DNA of 64,000 nucleotides from Salirhabdus salicampi (GCF_024259515.1 NZ_JANBWE010000002.1:699526-763525); one strand, 5' to 3'. Positions 26,238 through 35,726 are shown, counted from the stretch's first letter. The notes: generated by a model not told the origin, from the letters alone. Made by a program: numbers and translations.

Positions 26238-28101
26238 TATCTGTTCGGACTAAATTTTTCCCGTCCTTTTTTGCCTTATATAAAGCCCGATCAGCACGGA
26301 TAAATATATCCTTTAATTGATTATTGATTGTATGATTCCAGGAAGAAATACCACAGGATATCGTTACTTTCGGGGTCGTGGAATGAGATACTCGATTTAC
26401 AAGATGATCAGCTATGATAGTGCTTTTCTCTAAAGATGAATTCGGTAAATATATAGCTAATTCTTCTCCGCCCCATCTCGCAGCAACATCATTGCTACCT
26501 ATTGTATCCTGTATGATCTGAGCTACTTGAATGATGACCTTATCTCCAACGTCATGACCATAACAATCATTAATAGCCTTAAAATTATCAATATCTACAA
26601 TGACAAAGGAACCTTTCATTCCTTGTCTCACATCTTCATACATCATTTCATCAAGGTGTTTCCGGGACGAAAGTTTCGTGAGGTAATCAGTTCGGACAAG
26701 GTACTCCAATTCCTCCTTTAACATAGAGTTCGTTACCGTTAAGGTGGAATGTCTAACTATTGATTGAAGGAGTTTATAAGTCTCCAATGAAAAGAAATAT
26801 TTCTCCTGATGTAAGGCTATCACATACCCGATAACATTTCTTTCTTCCATCATCGGCACGATCATTACTGACTCATAAGGAACTGGAGTGCAATGTGGAA
26901 TGGCTTCTTTAATCTCCCCTGTAAAAATAGACTCCCCGTTTTTAATGCGTTCATCATTAAGGAGTAACTTGCACTGTTCAATGTTCTCCTTGAAATATGT
27001 TGAGCTCTCTTCCATAAAATGAAGATTACCGTCGTCACTTTGCAGGAAGAAGCCTACTTCATCTGCATGTAAGTCCTTTTGAATTAAATGGTGTAAATAC
27101 GCAAATGTTTCAGTTATATCCATTGTTGACGTTAACGTTTGGGAAGTATTATTAATAAATTGCAAATTGGATATCTTCCGCTGGGATTTTTCATATAAAC
27201 TAGCTTTCTCCAGAGCACTTCCGGCAGTGTTTCCTAAAAAGGTGAAAAAATCAATAACTTGATTAGTAAAAAAGCGTGTCTCTTGTGAGATGACTTCCAG
27301 TACACCGTAAATCCCCTGTGTGCCGATTAAAGGTACAAACATATGTATCCTCTGGTTACGTATGTCATATTGAATTTCTCCAGTTAAAAAAGCTTTTGTT
27401 TCACTTTGGTCAGGAGATTGATCATATTTAATATCTTTGATTGGTAATTGATTCGCTTCCATTTGTCCTTGAGAAAGGAGTAAATATGCTTCCACGGCAG
27501 GAAATTTTTCCTTAATGGTCTTCATCATAGTTGTTAAAACATTTTTTCTATTTAATGAGGAATGAAATGTAGCCATAGTATTTGCGACGTTTGTAAACTT
27601 GTTTTGTTCTTCATCCGAGTTCAAGAAATGCTTTCTATGAACAATCATCTTTATTATTTCTGTTGCAACCATATGAAATGTTTGAATATAGCTTTGTAAT
27701 TGATCTCTATCCTCAAAACCGATGAAGACGAGAGCCTCATATTTTTCTTTTTGAATTGGGATAACAACAGATTCACCGTCAAATGTACCACTTTTACAAA
27801 AGCAGTTTCCATCTAAGACATCACTTTTACCCATTTGTTCATTCTTATATGATTTCCAATCCATTTGATGAACGATATTCAATAGCGTCTCTGATGAATA
27901 AGCATTTTGTAATAGATATGAGTTCATCGGATCATGCAATAAATATATCCCTACTGTTTTTGCGTGCAATATATCTTGAACCTTTGCAACCACTCTTTCA
28001 ATCATTTCTTGTACGGACAATCTATTCTCGAATTGGATATCATAGAAACTCAACTTTATTTGTTTTTTTATTTTTTCCATAGCAGACTCCTGCTTTAACA
28101 T
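26227..28101 (-). CDS. GAF-GAF-GGDEF diguanylate cyclase (YtrP/DgcP-like)
   Basis: 624 residues: N-terminal GAF-like regions (about 15-150, 170-300 and 315-450) followed by a GGDEF domain (about 465-620). The catalytic loop reads RWGGEELAIYLP, with Asp-Ile-Asp-Asn (VDIDNFKAIND) for metal, so c-di-GMP synthesis is likely. The four residues at the inhibitory-site position are GSND, not RxxD, so product inhibition through an I-site is not expected. Soluble. Two starts are possible, ATG 28101 (AGGTGAT) and ATG 28080 (AGGAG). Gene order matches ytrP of B. subtilis. Confidence 0.88.
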   Translation of the reverse strand: MLKQESAMEKIKKQIKLSFYDIQFENRLSVQEMIERVVAKVQDILHAKTVGIYLLHDPMNSYLLQNAYSSETLLNIVHQMDWKSYKNEQMGKSDVLDGNCFCKSGTFDGESVVIPIQKEKYEALVFIGFEDRDQLQSYIQTFHMVATEIIKMIVHRKHFLNSDEEQNKFTNVANTMATFHSSLNRKNVLTTMMKTIKEKFPAVEAYLLLSQGQMEANQLPIKDIKYDQSPDQSETKAFLTGEIQYDIRNQRIHMFVPLIGTQGIYGVLEVISQETRFFTNQVIDFFTFLGNTAGSALEKASLYEKSQRKISNLQFINNTSQTLTSTMDITETFAYLHHLIQKDLHADEVGFFLQSDDGNLHFMEESSTYFKENIEQCKLLLNDERIKNGESIFTGEIKEAIPHCTPVPYESVMIVPMMEERNVIGYVIALHQEKYFFSLETYKLLQSIVRHSTLTVTNSMLKEELEYLVRTDYLTKLSSRKHLDEMMYEDVRQGMKGSFVIVDIDNFKAINDCYGHDVGDKVIIQVAQIIQDTIGSNDVAARWGGEELAIYLPNSSLEKSTIIADHLVNRVSHSTTPKVTISCGISSWNHTINNQLKDIFIRADRALYKAKKDGKNLVRTDNAL

Positions 28102-28224
28102 GACATATCACCTATATTATAATAGCAAGTAACATACTATTTGATTTACCTCATTCATTTTATCACAATAAGGTTTTCAATAGATAGATTCACTTCTACC
28201 ATAATGTCCTCGCGTAATATTCCC

Positions 28225-28253
28225 TTGACTTATTCTGTCAAAAATCATATAAT
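28225..28253 (+). promoter_or_regulatory. SigA promoter of rpsD
   Basis: TTGACT (28225-28230), 17 bases, TATAAT (28248-28253). Transcription would start near 28260, giving a leader of about 180 bases. Confidence 0.85.
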
Positions 28254-28284
28254 GACCTTTGTGTAAAATAAAAGGCAGCTTACG

Positions 28285-28376
28285 TGAACCAGCGTTCGCT
28301 TCATTTTGTTCCTCACAGAGGTGTACTGTGTAACTCTCTGCTGCTGGAGCGAAGGTACATGAAAACAAAATGGGCA
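28285..28376 (+). promoter_or_regulatory. Structured rpsD leader RNA, probable S4 autoregulatory site
   Basis: Complementary segments cross each other: CCAGC (28289-28293) with GCTGG (28343-28347), TTCGCT (28295-28300) with AGCGAA (28348-28353), and CATTTTGTT (28302-28310) with AACAAAATG (28364-28372). A small CAGAG/CTCTG hairpin lies inside. Crossing order implies a pseudoknotted fold. In B. subtilis rpsD is autogenously repressed by S4 through its leader; the structure here is inferred by eye. Confidence 0.65.
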
Positions 28377-28439
28377 TCGTCAGAGGCTCACCCTGTTTTT
28401 ATTTTATGCAAAATAATATATAAAAGGAGGAAATGCCCC

Positions 28440-29042
28440 ATGTCTCGTTTTACGGGTTCAATATGGAAAAAATCACGTCGCTATGGCATTTCTTTGAGCG
28501 GTACAGGTAAAGAGTTAGAAAAACGCCCTTATGCACCAGGACAACATGGTCCTAACCAAAGAAGAAAGCAATCTGAATATGGTCTTCAGTTGCAGGAAAA
28601 GCAAAAACTACGCTTCATGTACGGAATTAACGAACGTCAATTCCGTCGTCTATTTGACGAAGCAGGTAAAATGAAAGGTGTTCACGGTGAGAACTTCATG
28701 ATTCTTCTTGAAGCTCGTCTTGATAACCTTGTTTACCGTCTTGGATTAGCACGTACTCGTCGTCAAGCTCGTCAGCTTGTAAACCACGGTCACATCACTG
28801 TAGATGGAAGTCGTGTAGACATCCCATCTTACCGTGTACAACCTGGTCAAACAATCGGCCTACGTGAAAAGTCAAAAGACTTACAAATCGTAAAGGAAGC
28901 TATAGAAGTGAACAACTTTGTTCCTGAATACCTTTCTTTCGATGCAGAAAAGCAAGAGGGTACTTTCAACCGTTATCCTGAACGTTCAGAGTTGCCATCT
29001 GAAATTAACGAAGCACTTATCGTTGAGTTCTACTCTCGTTAA
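28440..29042 (+). CDS. rpsD: 30S ribosomal protein S4
   Basis: 200 residues starting [19 protein letters not shown], Cys-free N-terminal type without zinc finger. The S4 RNA-binding domain is at about 90-150 ([31 protein letters not shown]). A 16S assembly-initiating protein. ATG 28440 has AAGGAGG nine bases upstream; the open frame reaches back into the leader but is not coding there. Preceded by a consensus promoter and structured leader. Confidence 0.98.
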   Translation: MSRFTGSIWKKSRRYGISLSGTGKELEKRPYAPGQHGPNQRRKQSEYGLQLQEKQKLRFMYGINERQFRRLFDEAGKMKGVHGENFMILLEARLDNLVYRLGLARTRRQARQLVNHGHITVDGSRVDIPSYRVQPGQTIGLREKSKDLQIVKEAIEVNNFVPEYLSFDAEKQEGTFNRYPERSELPSEINEALIVEFYSR

Positions 29043-29054
29043 TGTTCTGCTTAT

Positions 29055-29097
29055 AAAAAACCTCAAAGTCCTAGAAATAGGTGCTTTGAGGTTTTTT
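29055..29097. terminator. Bidirectional terminator after rpsD
   Basis: Fourteen-base stem AAAAAACCTCAAAG / CTTTGAGGTTTTTT with a fifteen-base loop, between convergent genes. Confidence 0.85.
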
Positions 29098-29099
29098 CT

Positions 29100-30095
29100 T
29101 TATGAAACTTTAACGATGACTCTCCCTTTCGTTTTCCCTTCAAGAATCTCTGATAAGGCAGTCGGCAGTTCCTGTAAAGATACTTCTTTACTTACATCAG
29201 TCATTAAACTTTGAGGTTTAAATGCGGCCATTTTTCGCCATAGTTCTTCTCGAACCTCCATCGGGCAATAGACAGAATCGACTCCTAATAAGTTAACTCC
29301 TCGCAAAATAAATGGAAACACAGTAGTCGGAACGTTTACACCCCCTACTAAACCACTTACTGCCACAGAACCACCGTATTGAATAGAGCTTAAAATATAG
29401 GCTAATGATTTCCCCCCTACCGGGTCAACAGCTGCTATCCACCTTTGTTTGTCTAATGCCCTGATTTTATCTTTTTCTAATTCATTTCGACCAATCACTT
29501 CACTAACTCCTAAGCCTTTTAAGTAATCTGTATATTGATTACTGCCGGTGCTTGCAACTACTTGGTAGCCTTTATTAGCTAATAGTGCAGCTGCTATACT
29601 ACCTACACCACCTGTGGCGCCTGTGACGAGTACTGGCCCTTGATCGTGAGATAACCCGGCCTTCTCTAGCTTGTATATTGATAATGCAGCTGTAAAACCA
29701 GCTGTACCGTAGGCCATAGCCTCCTTCATAGACAATTGTTCAGGTAACGGCACAACCCACTCTTCTTTTACCCGAGCATACTCACTATATCCCCCATAAT
29801 GACTTACCCCTAATTCATATCCAGTAACTAGTACTTCATCACCCTCTTTAAATCGTTTACTTTCTGATGCAACTACAATGCCAGCTAGATCAATCCCTGG
29901 AACGAACGGATAAGATTGAACAATTTTCCCATTCGGAATTGATGCTAGTCCATCTTTATAATTGACACTTGAATATGCAACTTTAACGGTTACTTCCCCT
30001 TTCGGCAATTGGGACAATGTTAATTGCCGAACACCTACATTACAAGTATCTCCTCGTTTATCTACAACAAGGGCAGAAAACTTTTCTTTCATCAT
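29100..30095 (-). CDS. YhdH/YhfP-family quinone oxidoreductase (acryloyl-CoA reductase-like)
   Basis: 331-residue medium-chain dehydrogenase without zinc ligands. N-terminal GroES-like fold (VKVAYSSVNYKDGLAS, PGIDLAGIV), then the NADPH motif VLVTGATGGVGSIAAALLANKGY (about 153-175). The YhdH/YhfP subfamily includes AcuI acryloyl-CoA reductases; the true substrate is unknown here. Two adjacent ATGs (30095, 30092) follow AAAGGAG. It lies between rpsD and tyrS as an extra gene relative to B. subtilis. Confidence 0.88.
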   Translation of the reverse strand: MMKEKFSALVVDKRGDTCNVGVRQLTLSQLPKGEVTVKVAYSSVNYKDGLASIPNGKIVQSYPFVPGIDLAGIVVASESKRFKEGDEVLVTGYELGVSHYGGYSEYARVKEEWVVPLPEQLSMKEAMAYGTAGFTAALSIYKLEKAGLSHDQGPVLVTGATGGVGSIAAALLANKGYQVVASTGSNQYTDYLKGLGVSEVIGRNELEKDKIRALDKQRWIAAVDPVGGKSLAYILSSIQYGGSVAVSGLVGGVNVPTTVFPFILRGVNLLGVDSVYCPMEVREELWRKMAAFKPQSLMTDVSKEVSLQELPTALSEILEGKTKGRVIVKVS

Positions 30096-30249
30096 GATAA
30101 CTCCTTTCCTAATGTGAAAATCTCATGTTTCACTCTGTAAAAATGACCCAAAACCTTTTTTCTAATATTCTATTTCTGTTATTCAACATCTATCACATAA
30201 AAGATATTACCTTCACATACGAAAAGACAGCCAAATAGGCTGCCTTTAT

Positions 30250-31515
30250 TTACTGGTAACGAATTAAGAAGTATTTCTTCTTCCCACGACGAATGATAGT
30301 AAACTTACCATCGATACGATCTTTTTCGTTTACAACGTATTGCAAATCCTGCTGACGTTCACCATTAATATAGATTGCGCCATTTTGAATATCTTCACGG
30401 GCCTGTCGTTTCGATGAGGAAATCTTCGCTTCCACAAGGAGGTCAATTAATCCCTTATTTTCTTGAACAATATGAGATGGAACATCCTTAAATCCTTGCT
30501 CGATTTCTTTACCATTTAACGTTGTAACATCTCCACTAAATAAAGCTGCAGTAATTTTTTCCGCTTGTTCTAGTGCTTCACTACCATGAACGAGTTTCGT
30601 CATCTCTTCCGCCAGGCGTTTCTGAGCAATCCGTTTTTCCGGTTGAGTTGCTACTGTTTCCTCGAGTTGAGCAATTTCTTCTTTTGACAAAAATGTAAAG
30701 TAACGAATAAATTTAATGACATCACGATCATCTGTATTTACCCAAAACTGATAAAATTCGTATGGGGTTGTTTTTTCAGGGTCTAACCAAACAGCACCAC
30801 CTGCTGTTTTACCAAATTTCGTACCATCCGCTTTTGTAATTAGAGGTACTGTTAACCCAAATGCTTTAGCTTGCTCTCCTTCTTCAGACGTTCTACGAAT
30901 TAACTCCAAGCCTGCCGTAATATTACCCCATTGGTCACTTCCACCAATTTGCAGCGTACACCCTTGCTCTTTGTATAAATTCATAAAGTCTAATGACTGT
31001 AAAATCATGTAACTAAATTCGGTAAAGGATATACCATTTTCAATTCGTGATTCTACAGATTCTTTTGCGAGCATGTAGTTTACCCCAAAATGTTTTCCGA
31101 TGTCACGTAGAAATTCAATTACATTCATTTGAGAAAGCCAGTCACGGTTATCTACAGCTACTACGCCCTCTTCGTCATTATTCGTATTTAATATGTTTGC
31201 AATTTGCTGCTTCAGCTTTGTGCTCCATTCTTCGACTACACTTTCCTCATTCAACTGACGTTCTGTATTTCTGCCACTAGGGTCACCAATTAATCCAGTT
31301 CCGCCACCAACTAATGCAATGGGCCTGTGGCCTGCTTTTTGAAATCGTTTTAACATTAAGATTGGTAACAAATGGCCAATATGTAAGCTGTCAGCTGTTG
31401 GGTCAAACCCACAGTAAAGTGAAACGGTGTCTTCCTGCAAATGTTTCGCTAAACCTTCTTCATCTGTAATCTGACTAACTAAGCCTCGTTCTTGTAAATC
31501 TTGTAAAATTTCCAT
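30250..31515 (-). CDS. tyrS: Tyrosyl-tRNA synthetase
   Basis: 421 residues, class I synthetase. HIGH-type motif in FDPTADSLHIGHLLP (about 38-52), KMSKS-type motif in KADGTKFGKTAGGA, and a C-terminal S4-like RNA-binding domain (SSKRQAREDIQNGAIYINGE). GGAGGG precedes the ATG. A T-box riboswitch lies upstream and controls it by uncharged tRNA-Tyr. Confidence 0.98.
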   Translation of the reverse strand: MEILQDLQERGLVSQITDEEGLAKHLQEDTVSLYCGFDPTADSLHIGHLLPILMLKRFQKAGHRPIALVGGGTGLIGDPSGRNTERQLNEESVVEEWSTKLKQQIANILNTNNDEEGVVAVDNRDWLSQMNVIEFLRDIGKHFGVNYMLAKESVESRIENGISFTEFSYMILQSLDFMNLYKEQGCTLQIGGSDQWGNITAGLELIRRTSEEGEQAKAFGLTVPLITKADGTKFGKTAGGAVWLDPEKTTPYEFYQFWVNTDDRDVIKFIRYFTFLSKEEIAQLEETVATQPEKRIAQKRLAEEMTKLVHGSEALEQAEKITAALFSGDVTTLNGKEIEQGFKDVPSHIVQENKGLIDLLVEAKISSSKRQAREDIQNGAIYINGERQQDLQYVVNEKDRIDGKFTIIRRGKKKYFLIRYQ

Positions 31516-31562
31516 TGTCGTGCCCTCCTATTGATTAGATTTCGGAAATTGCATACAAAAAA

Positions 31563-31775
31563 ACCTCATCCCAAAAAAGGGACGAGGTATACCCGCGGTA
31601 CCACCCTTGTTGCAGCTTGAATACTGCCACTTCATCGATAACGGCTTCTTTACCGTCCTAGCCTTTGGCTAGAAGACGCTCCAAAACGTAATTCGCCAAC
31701 CTACTGTGTCCTGACTTGCACCAACCGTCAGGTCTCTGGAACAGGGAGTAGGTAACTACTTCATTTTTTCACTAC
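31563..31775 (-). promoter_or_regulatory. T-box riboswitch (tRNA-Tyr) upstream of tyrS
   Basis: On the minus strand the leader ends with the T-box AGGGTGGTACCGCGGG (31592-31607) and a terminator with arms ACCTCGTCCC and GGGATGAGGT (31563-31588) plus T run. A long stem I precedes it. A TAC triplet in GCGAATTACG (complement of 31688-31690) is the likely specifier for tyrosine. A TATAAT at 31799-31804 is the probable -10 of the promoter. Uncharged tRNA should stabilise the antiterminator and allow tyrS transcription. Confidence 0.93.
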
Positions 31776-31911
31776 GTAATTTTAATTTTTAGTTGTTAAT
31801 TATAAATACCATATTCTTTGCAAAAAAGCAATATTTCATAATCCTACCAGTCTCTCCATTTCGTCAATTTATGTTATAATATATTTTGGTATTTTAGGAG
31901 GTTTAACCGTT

Positions 31912-34900
31912 ATGAATAAACAAACTATAAATAAATCAAAGGAAAAATTGGCACGCATATGGCGAAATGGATCGATAGGGAAATGTTTCCGAATTTCATA
32001 TGATGTGATATGGAATTTGTTATTGTTTTTCATTATTTCTGGCATTATTGTTTCATTCTTTTTAGGTGGAATTGGACTCGGATATTTTGCATCCCTTGTT
32101 AAAGACGAAGAAGTTCGAAGTTTTGCCGATATGGAACGAAGTATTTACAACTACGAAGAAACAACTTCTCTCTATTTTGCAGACCAAAAATACTTAGGGA
32201 AATTACCTTCTGATTTACACAGAGAAGAAGTAAAACTTGAAGAAGTTTCGGATCATTTAAAAAATGCTCTTATTGCGACAGAGGATGAGTATTTTTTAGA
32301 GCATAATGGAGTTGTTCCGAAGGCAATTTTAAGAGCTATTTTTCAAGAATTGACGAACTCTAACGTGAAAACTGGTGGTAGTACACTAACCCAGCAGCTC
32401 ATTAAAAACCAAATCTTAACAAACGAAGTGTCCTTTGAGCGAAAAGCTAAAGAAATTTTGCTTGCGTTACGATTAGAACGTTTTTTTGATAAAGATGAAA
32501 TACTGGAAGCATATTTAAACGTAGCTCCATTTGGAAGAGACTCTTCCGGAAGAAATATTGCAGGAATTCAAACAGCTGCAGAAGGTATCTTTGGAGTTAA
32601 AGCAAAAGATTTAAATATACCACAAGCCGCATTTATTGCAGGACTCCCACAAGCACCTTTTGCTTATACACCATTCCTTAACGGTGGACAGATTAAAAAT
32701 GAAGAAGGTTTACAAGCCGGGTTGAATCGAATGAAATCTGTGTTAAATCGAATGCATAAAGCCGGATTCATTACAGAAAAACAATTAGAAGAAGCCCTTG
32801 AGTATGACATCGCGAGTGAACTCTCACAAGAAAAAGAATCTATCGTTCAAGAATATCCTTATTTAACGTTCGAAGTGTTAGATAGAGCAAAAGACATTAT
32901 GGCGAAACATTTAGCCGGAGAAGATGGGTACACGATAGACGACTTTGAAAATAACAAAGAATTACGTAATCGTTATATGATCATTGCAGAACGTAGCTTA
33001 AGGCAAAAAGGCTATCGCATTCATACAACGATTGATAAAGACATCTACGAAAAATTTCAAGAGATCACAAAGAACTTTGAACACTTTGGACCTGATCACT
33101 CTATCGTGAAAATAAACCCTGAAACAGGTGAAAAAGAAAGTGCTATACAACCTTTAGAAGTAGGGTCCGTCTTAATCGAAAATAGTACCGGCAAAATTAT
33201 CTCCTTTGTCGGTGGACGTGATTTCTTTGAGTTTAGTCAGAATAACCATGCGACAAACACAAAACGTCCAAATGGCAGTACGATGAAGCCATTGCTCGAT
33301 TATGCACCTGGGATGGAATTAGGGGTTGTACAGCCCGGTTCACCTATTCCTGATGTATCATTCACTTACGAAGATAGTACGCCACACTGGTCACCGAAAA
33401 ACTATACAGGTAGAGAAACAGGTTTAACTACAGCTAGAGTAGCGTTGGCAAGGTCGTACAACATTCCTGCAGCGCGGACGTATTTACAAATATTAAATCA
33501 ACAACCTGCAAACTACTTATTAGATATGGGGATTACAACATTAGAAGAACAAGACATGTATAATGCTTCTTTATCCCTGGGAAGTCCACGTCAAGGATTA
33601 ACAGTGGAAGAGACAGTTAATGCCTATGTTACGTTTGGGAATATGGGACAATTCATCGATGCTTACATGATTGATAAAATCGAGACAAACGATGGTGAAG
33701 TAATTTATGAGCACAACCCCGAACCTGTTGAAGTCTTTTCACCTCAAACGTCATATCTAATGATAGATATGATGAGAGATGTATTAAGATCTGGAACAGC
33801 TACGTATACTCAGTCTGCATTAAAGTATAAAAATGTTGATTGGGCCGGCAAAACAGGTACAACCCAGTTTTTCCAAGATACATGGTTTGTTGCGACGAAC
33901 CCTAATGTAACGATTGGAAGTTGGATGGGGTATGACAATTATGATGCAAATGCTGATGGAAGATCAGATAAGCGGATTAACGTTCGGAATTGTTCGAACT
34001 GTACATTAGGTTATAGTAGCCGTAATCTACTATTCTGGTCTGAACTCGTCAACGCCGCGTCCGAAATTAAACCGGATTTAATGATACCATCCAGTGACTT
34101 TAAACGCCCTGGTGGATTAGAAAGAACAACGATTTGTGCCGTATCTGGGTTGCTTCCCAGTGAAGAATGTAAAGAGTTAGGTCTCACCACTACAGACTGG
34201 TTTAATGCAAAACATGTACCAAGAGAAGAGGATTACAGTATCGTAAAAGGAAACTATGTTACGATTGATGGAAAAGTATATGATGCCCTGGACGAAACCC
34301 CTGAAGAATTTACGGAAAATGGGTATTTCTTAAATATTGAATTTATTGAAGATAAGGGTTGGGATGATATCGACGACTTATCTGACCTGTTCCCAAAAGG
34401 TGATAACTGGAATAAAATTAAAATTCCATCTGAAGAAACGTTAAAAAATGATGAAAAAGCTCCATCAAAACCTAAAGAAGTAAAGATTTCAAATGATAAT
34501 TTAACTTGGAAAGCATCTGGTGAAAAAGATGTGATTGGTTATCGAGTGTATGTAACCGACCAAGAAGGAGAACTGGGTACATTAATTGGAGTTACAACCG
34601 AAACAAGTTTCAAATTACAAACAAGAGACAAGGAATATTATGTCACTGCTGTAGACTTTTTCGGCCAAGAATCTTCACCATCTAAACGGATCATATACGG
34701 AACAATTGAAGACCCTGACCAACCTGATGATTTAGAAGAGGAAGAAGAAGAAGAAAAGCAGGAAGAAAATGAAGAAGAGCCAAATGAACAAAACGACGAC
34801 AGCGACCAGAACAACAATGACGGTTCTGAAGAACAACAAAGTGATGATACTCCGGAAGATGATGGATCAGATGATAGTGAACAAACAAATAATGAAACTA

Positions 34901-34944
34901 TCGATGATGATAATGAAATCATCGATCCTACTGATAATAGTTAA
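31912..34944 (+). CDS. Class A penicillin-binding protein with FnIII-like domain and acidic tail
   Basis: 1,010 residues. Membrane helix at about 35-58; glycosyltransferase-51 domain about 105-285 (catalytic E124 in ATEDEYFLEHNGV; TGGSTLTQQLIKN); transpeptidase domain with nucleophile S456 (GSTMKP), SYN starting at S515 and KTGT at K647. A fibronectin-III-like domain (about 850-925) follows, then about 80 residues almost entirely Glu/Asp/Asn/Gln/Ser. Polymerises and cross-links peptidoglycan outside the membrane. AGGAGG ten bases before the ATG and an extended -10 TGTTATAAT at 31872-31880. It occupies the place of acsA between tyrS and acuA in B. subtilis. Confidence 0.93.
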   Translation: MNKQTINKSKEKLARIWRNGSIGKCFRISYDVIWNLLLFFIISGIIVSFFLGGIGLGYFASLVKDEEVRSFADMERSIYNYEETTSLYFADQKYLGKLPSDLHREEVKLEEVSDHLKNALIATEDEYFLEHNGVVPKAILRAIFQELTNSNVKTGGSTLTQQLIKNQILTNEVSFERKAKEILLALRLERFFDKDEILEAYLNVAPFGRDSSGRNIAGIQTAAEGIFGVKAKDLNIPQAAFIAGLPQAPFAYTPFLNGGQIKNEEGLQAGLNRMKSVLNRMHKAGFITEKQLEEALEYDIASELSQEKESIVQEYPYLTFEVLDRAKDIMAKHLAGEDGYTIDDFENNKELRNRYMIIAERSLRQKGYRIHTTIDKDIYEKFQEITKNFEHFGPDHSIVKINPETGEKESAIQPLEVGSVLIENSTGKIISFVGGRDFFEFSQNNHATNTKRPNGSTMKPLLDYAPGMELGVVQPGSPIPDVSFTYEDSTPHWSPKNYTGRETGLTTARVALARSYNIPAARTYLQILNQQPANYLLDMGITTLEEQDMYNASLSLGSPRQGLTVEETVNAYVTFGNMGQFIDAYMIDKIETNDGEVIYEHNPEPVEVFSPQTSYLMIDMMRDVLRSGTATYTQSALKYKNVDWAGKTGTTQFFQDTWFVATNPNVTIGSWMGYDNYDANADGRSDKRINVRNCSNCTLGYSSRNLLFWSELVNAASEIKPDLMIPSSDFKRPGGLERTTICAVSGLLPSEECKELGLTTTDWFNAKHVPREEDYSIVKGNYVTIDGKVYDALDETPEEFTENGYFLNIEFIEDKGWDDIDDLSDLFPKGDNWNKIKIPSEETLKNDEKAPSKPKEVKISNDNLTWKASGEKDVIGYRVYVTDQEGELGTLIGVTTETSFKLQTRDKEYYVTAVDFFGQESSPSKRIIYGTIEDPDQPDDLEEEEEEEKQEENEEEPNEQNDDSDQNNNDGSEEQQSDDTPEDDGSDDSEQTNNETIDDDNEIIDPTDNS

Positions 34945-34966
34945 TGTTTCTTTATCTTTAGTACGG

Positions 34967-34996
34967 GCCTAGAATATATTTTCTAGGCTCATTTTT
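34967..34996 (+). terminator. Terminator after the PBP gene
   Basis: Stem GCCTAGAA / TTCTAGGC with a six-base loop followed by TCATTTTTT. Confidence 0.75.
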
Positions 34997-35072
34997 TATG
35001 AATTCATCAACTTACATCTTTTCTTCATGTATAATATTTAGAAAGTGTTACTATCATTTAGGTGGTGTGGAA

Positions 35073-35714
35073 GTGAAACATAAAAAAAACTACCATTCTT
35101 CAACTATCCAATTGGATAATGACCAAATTGTTTTAGAAGGACCATTAAATGCCGAACAGCTATCGACATACAAATTTCATGAAGGATTAAGTGCATTTCG
35201 GCCGCCAAAAAAGCAATTTGAAGCATTGTTAAGCATTGCCAACTTTGAAGAAGGTCGTATTTTAATTGCTCGTCATCATAGTACAATTATTGGATATGTC
35301 ACTTTTTTATATCCAGACCCCCTGGAGAGATGGTCCAAATTTCAAATGGAAGACTTAATCGAACTAGGAGCAATCGAAATTGCCCCACAATATAGGGGAT
35401 TGAAAATTGGCTCAAATCTTCTAAAGGTTTCAATGGCAGATGATGCTATGGAAGATTATATTATTATTACAACCGAGTATTATTGGCATTGGGATTTAAA
35501 AGGAACCGGCTTATCTGTATGGGATTATAGACATGTGATGGAAAAGATGATGGGGGCAGGTGGTTTAACACCCGTTCCAACAGATGATCCTGAAATCGCA
35601 TCCCATCCAGCCAACTGTTTATTAGCCAGAATAGGAAAACGTGTTTCGGAGAGGTCCATTAAAAAATTTGAGCAGTTACGCTTTCTAGGTCGATCAAACA
35701 ATGAGTGGTTATAA
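35073..35714 (+). CDS. acuA: Acetoin utilisation protein AcuA (GNAT protein acetyltransferase)
   Basis: About 213 residues. Acetylates and inactivates acetyl-CoA synthetase in B. subtilis. GNAT core: IIGYVTFLYPDPLERW, LGAIEIAPQYRGLKIGSNLL (acetyl-CoA loop, here QYRGLKIG), and TEYYWHWDLKG. GTG 35073 is chosen, with AGGTGG seven bases upstream, because it matches the family N-terminus (VKHKKNYHSS); the frame is open 25 codons earlier. First gene of acuABC. acsA itself is not beside it. Confidence 0.93.
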   Translation: MKHKKNYHSSTIQLDNDQIVLEGPLNAEQLSTYKFHEGLSAFRPPKKQFEALLSIANFEEGRILIARHHSTIIGYVTFLYPDPLERWSKFQMEDLIELGAIEIAPQYRGLKIGSNLLKVSMADDAMEDYIIITTEYYWHWDLKGTGLSVWDYRHVMEKMMGAGGLTPVPTDDPEIASHPANCLLARIGKRVSERSIKKFEQLRFLGRSNNEWL

Positions 35715-35726
35715 GGAGGAGACAAG

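Noticed and set aside
28284..28439. N-terminal extension of the rpsD frame through the leader
   Set aside because: The extension coincides with the structured leader, and S4 proteins begin at MSRFTGS; AAGGAGG lies before ATG 28440.
34638..34922. Ser-rich 94-residue frame on the minus strand opposite the acidic tail of the PBP
   Set aside because: It is the antisense image of GAA/GAT/GAC repeats and has no ribosome site.
34998..35072. Possible cre-like sequence upstream of acuA (GAAAGTGTTACTATCA region)
   Set aside because: It fails the central CG and spacing of the cre pattern.
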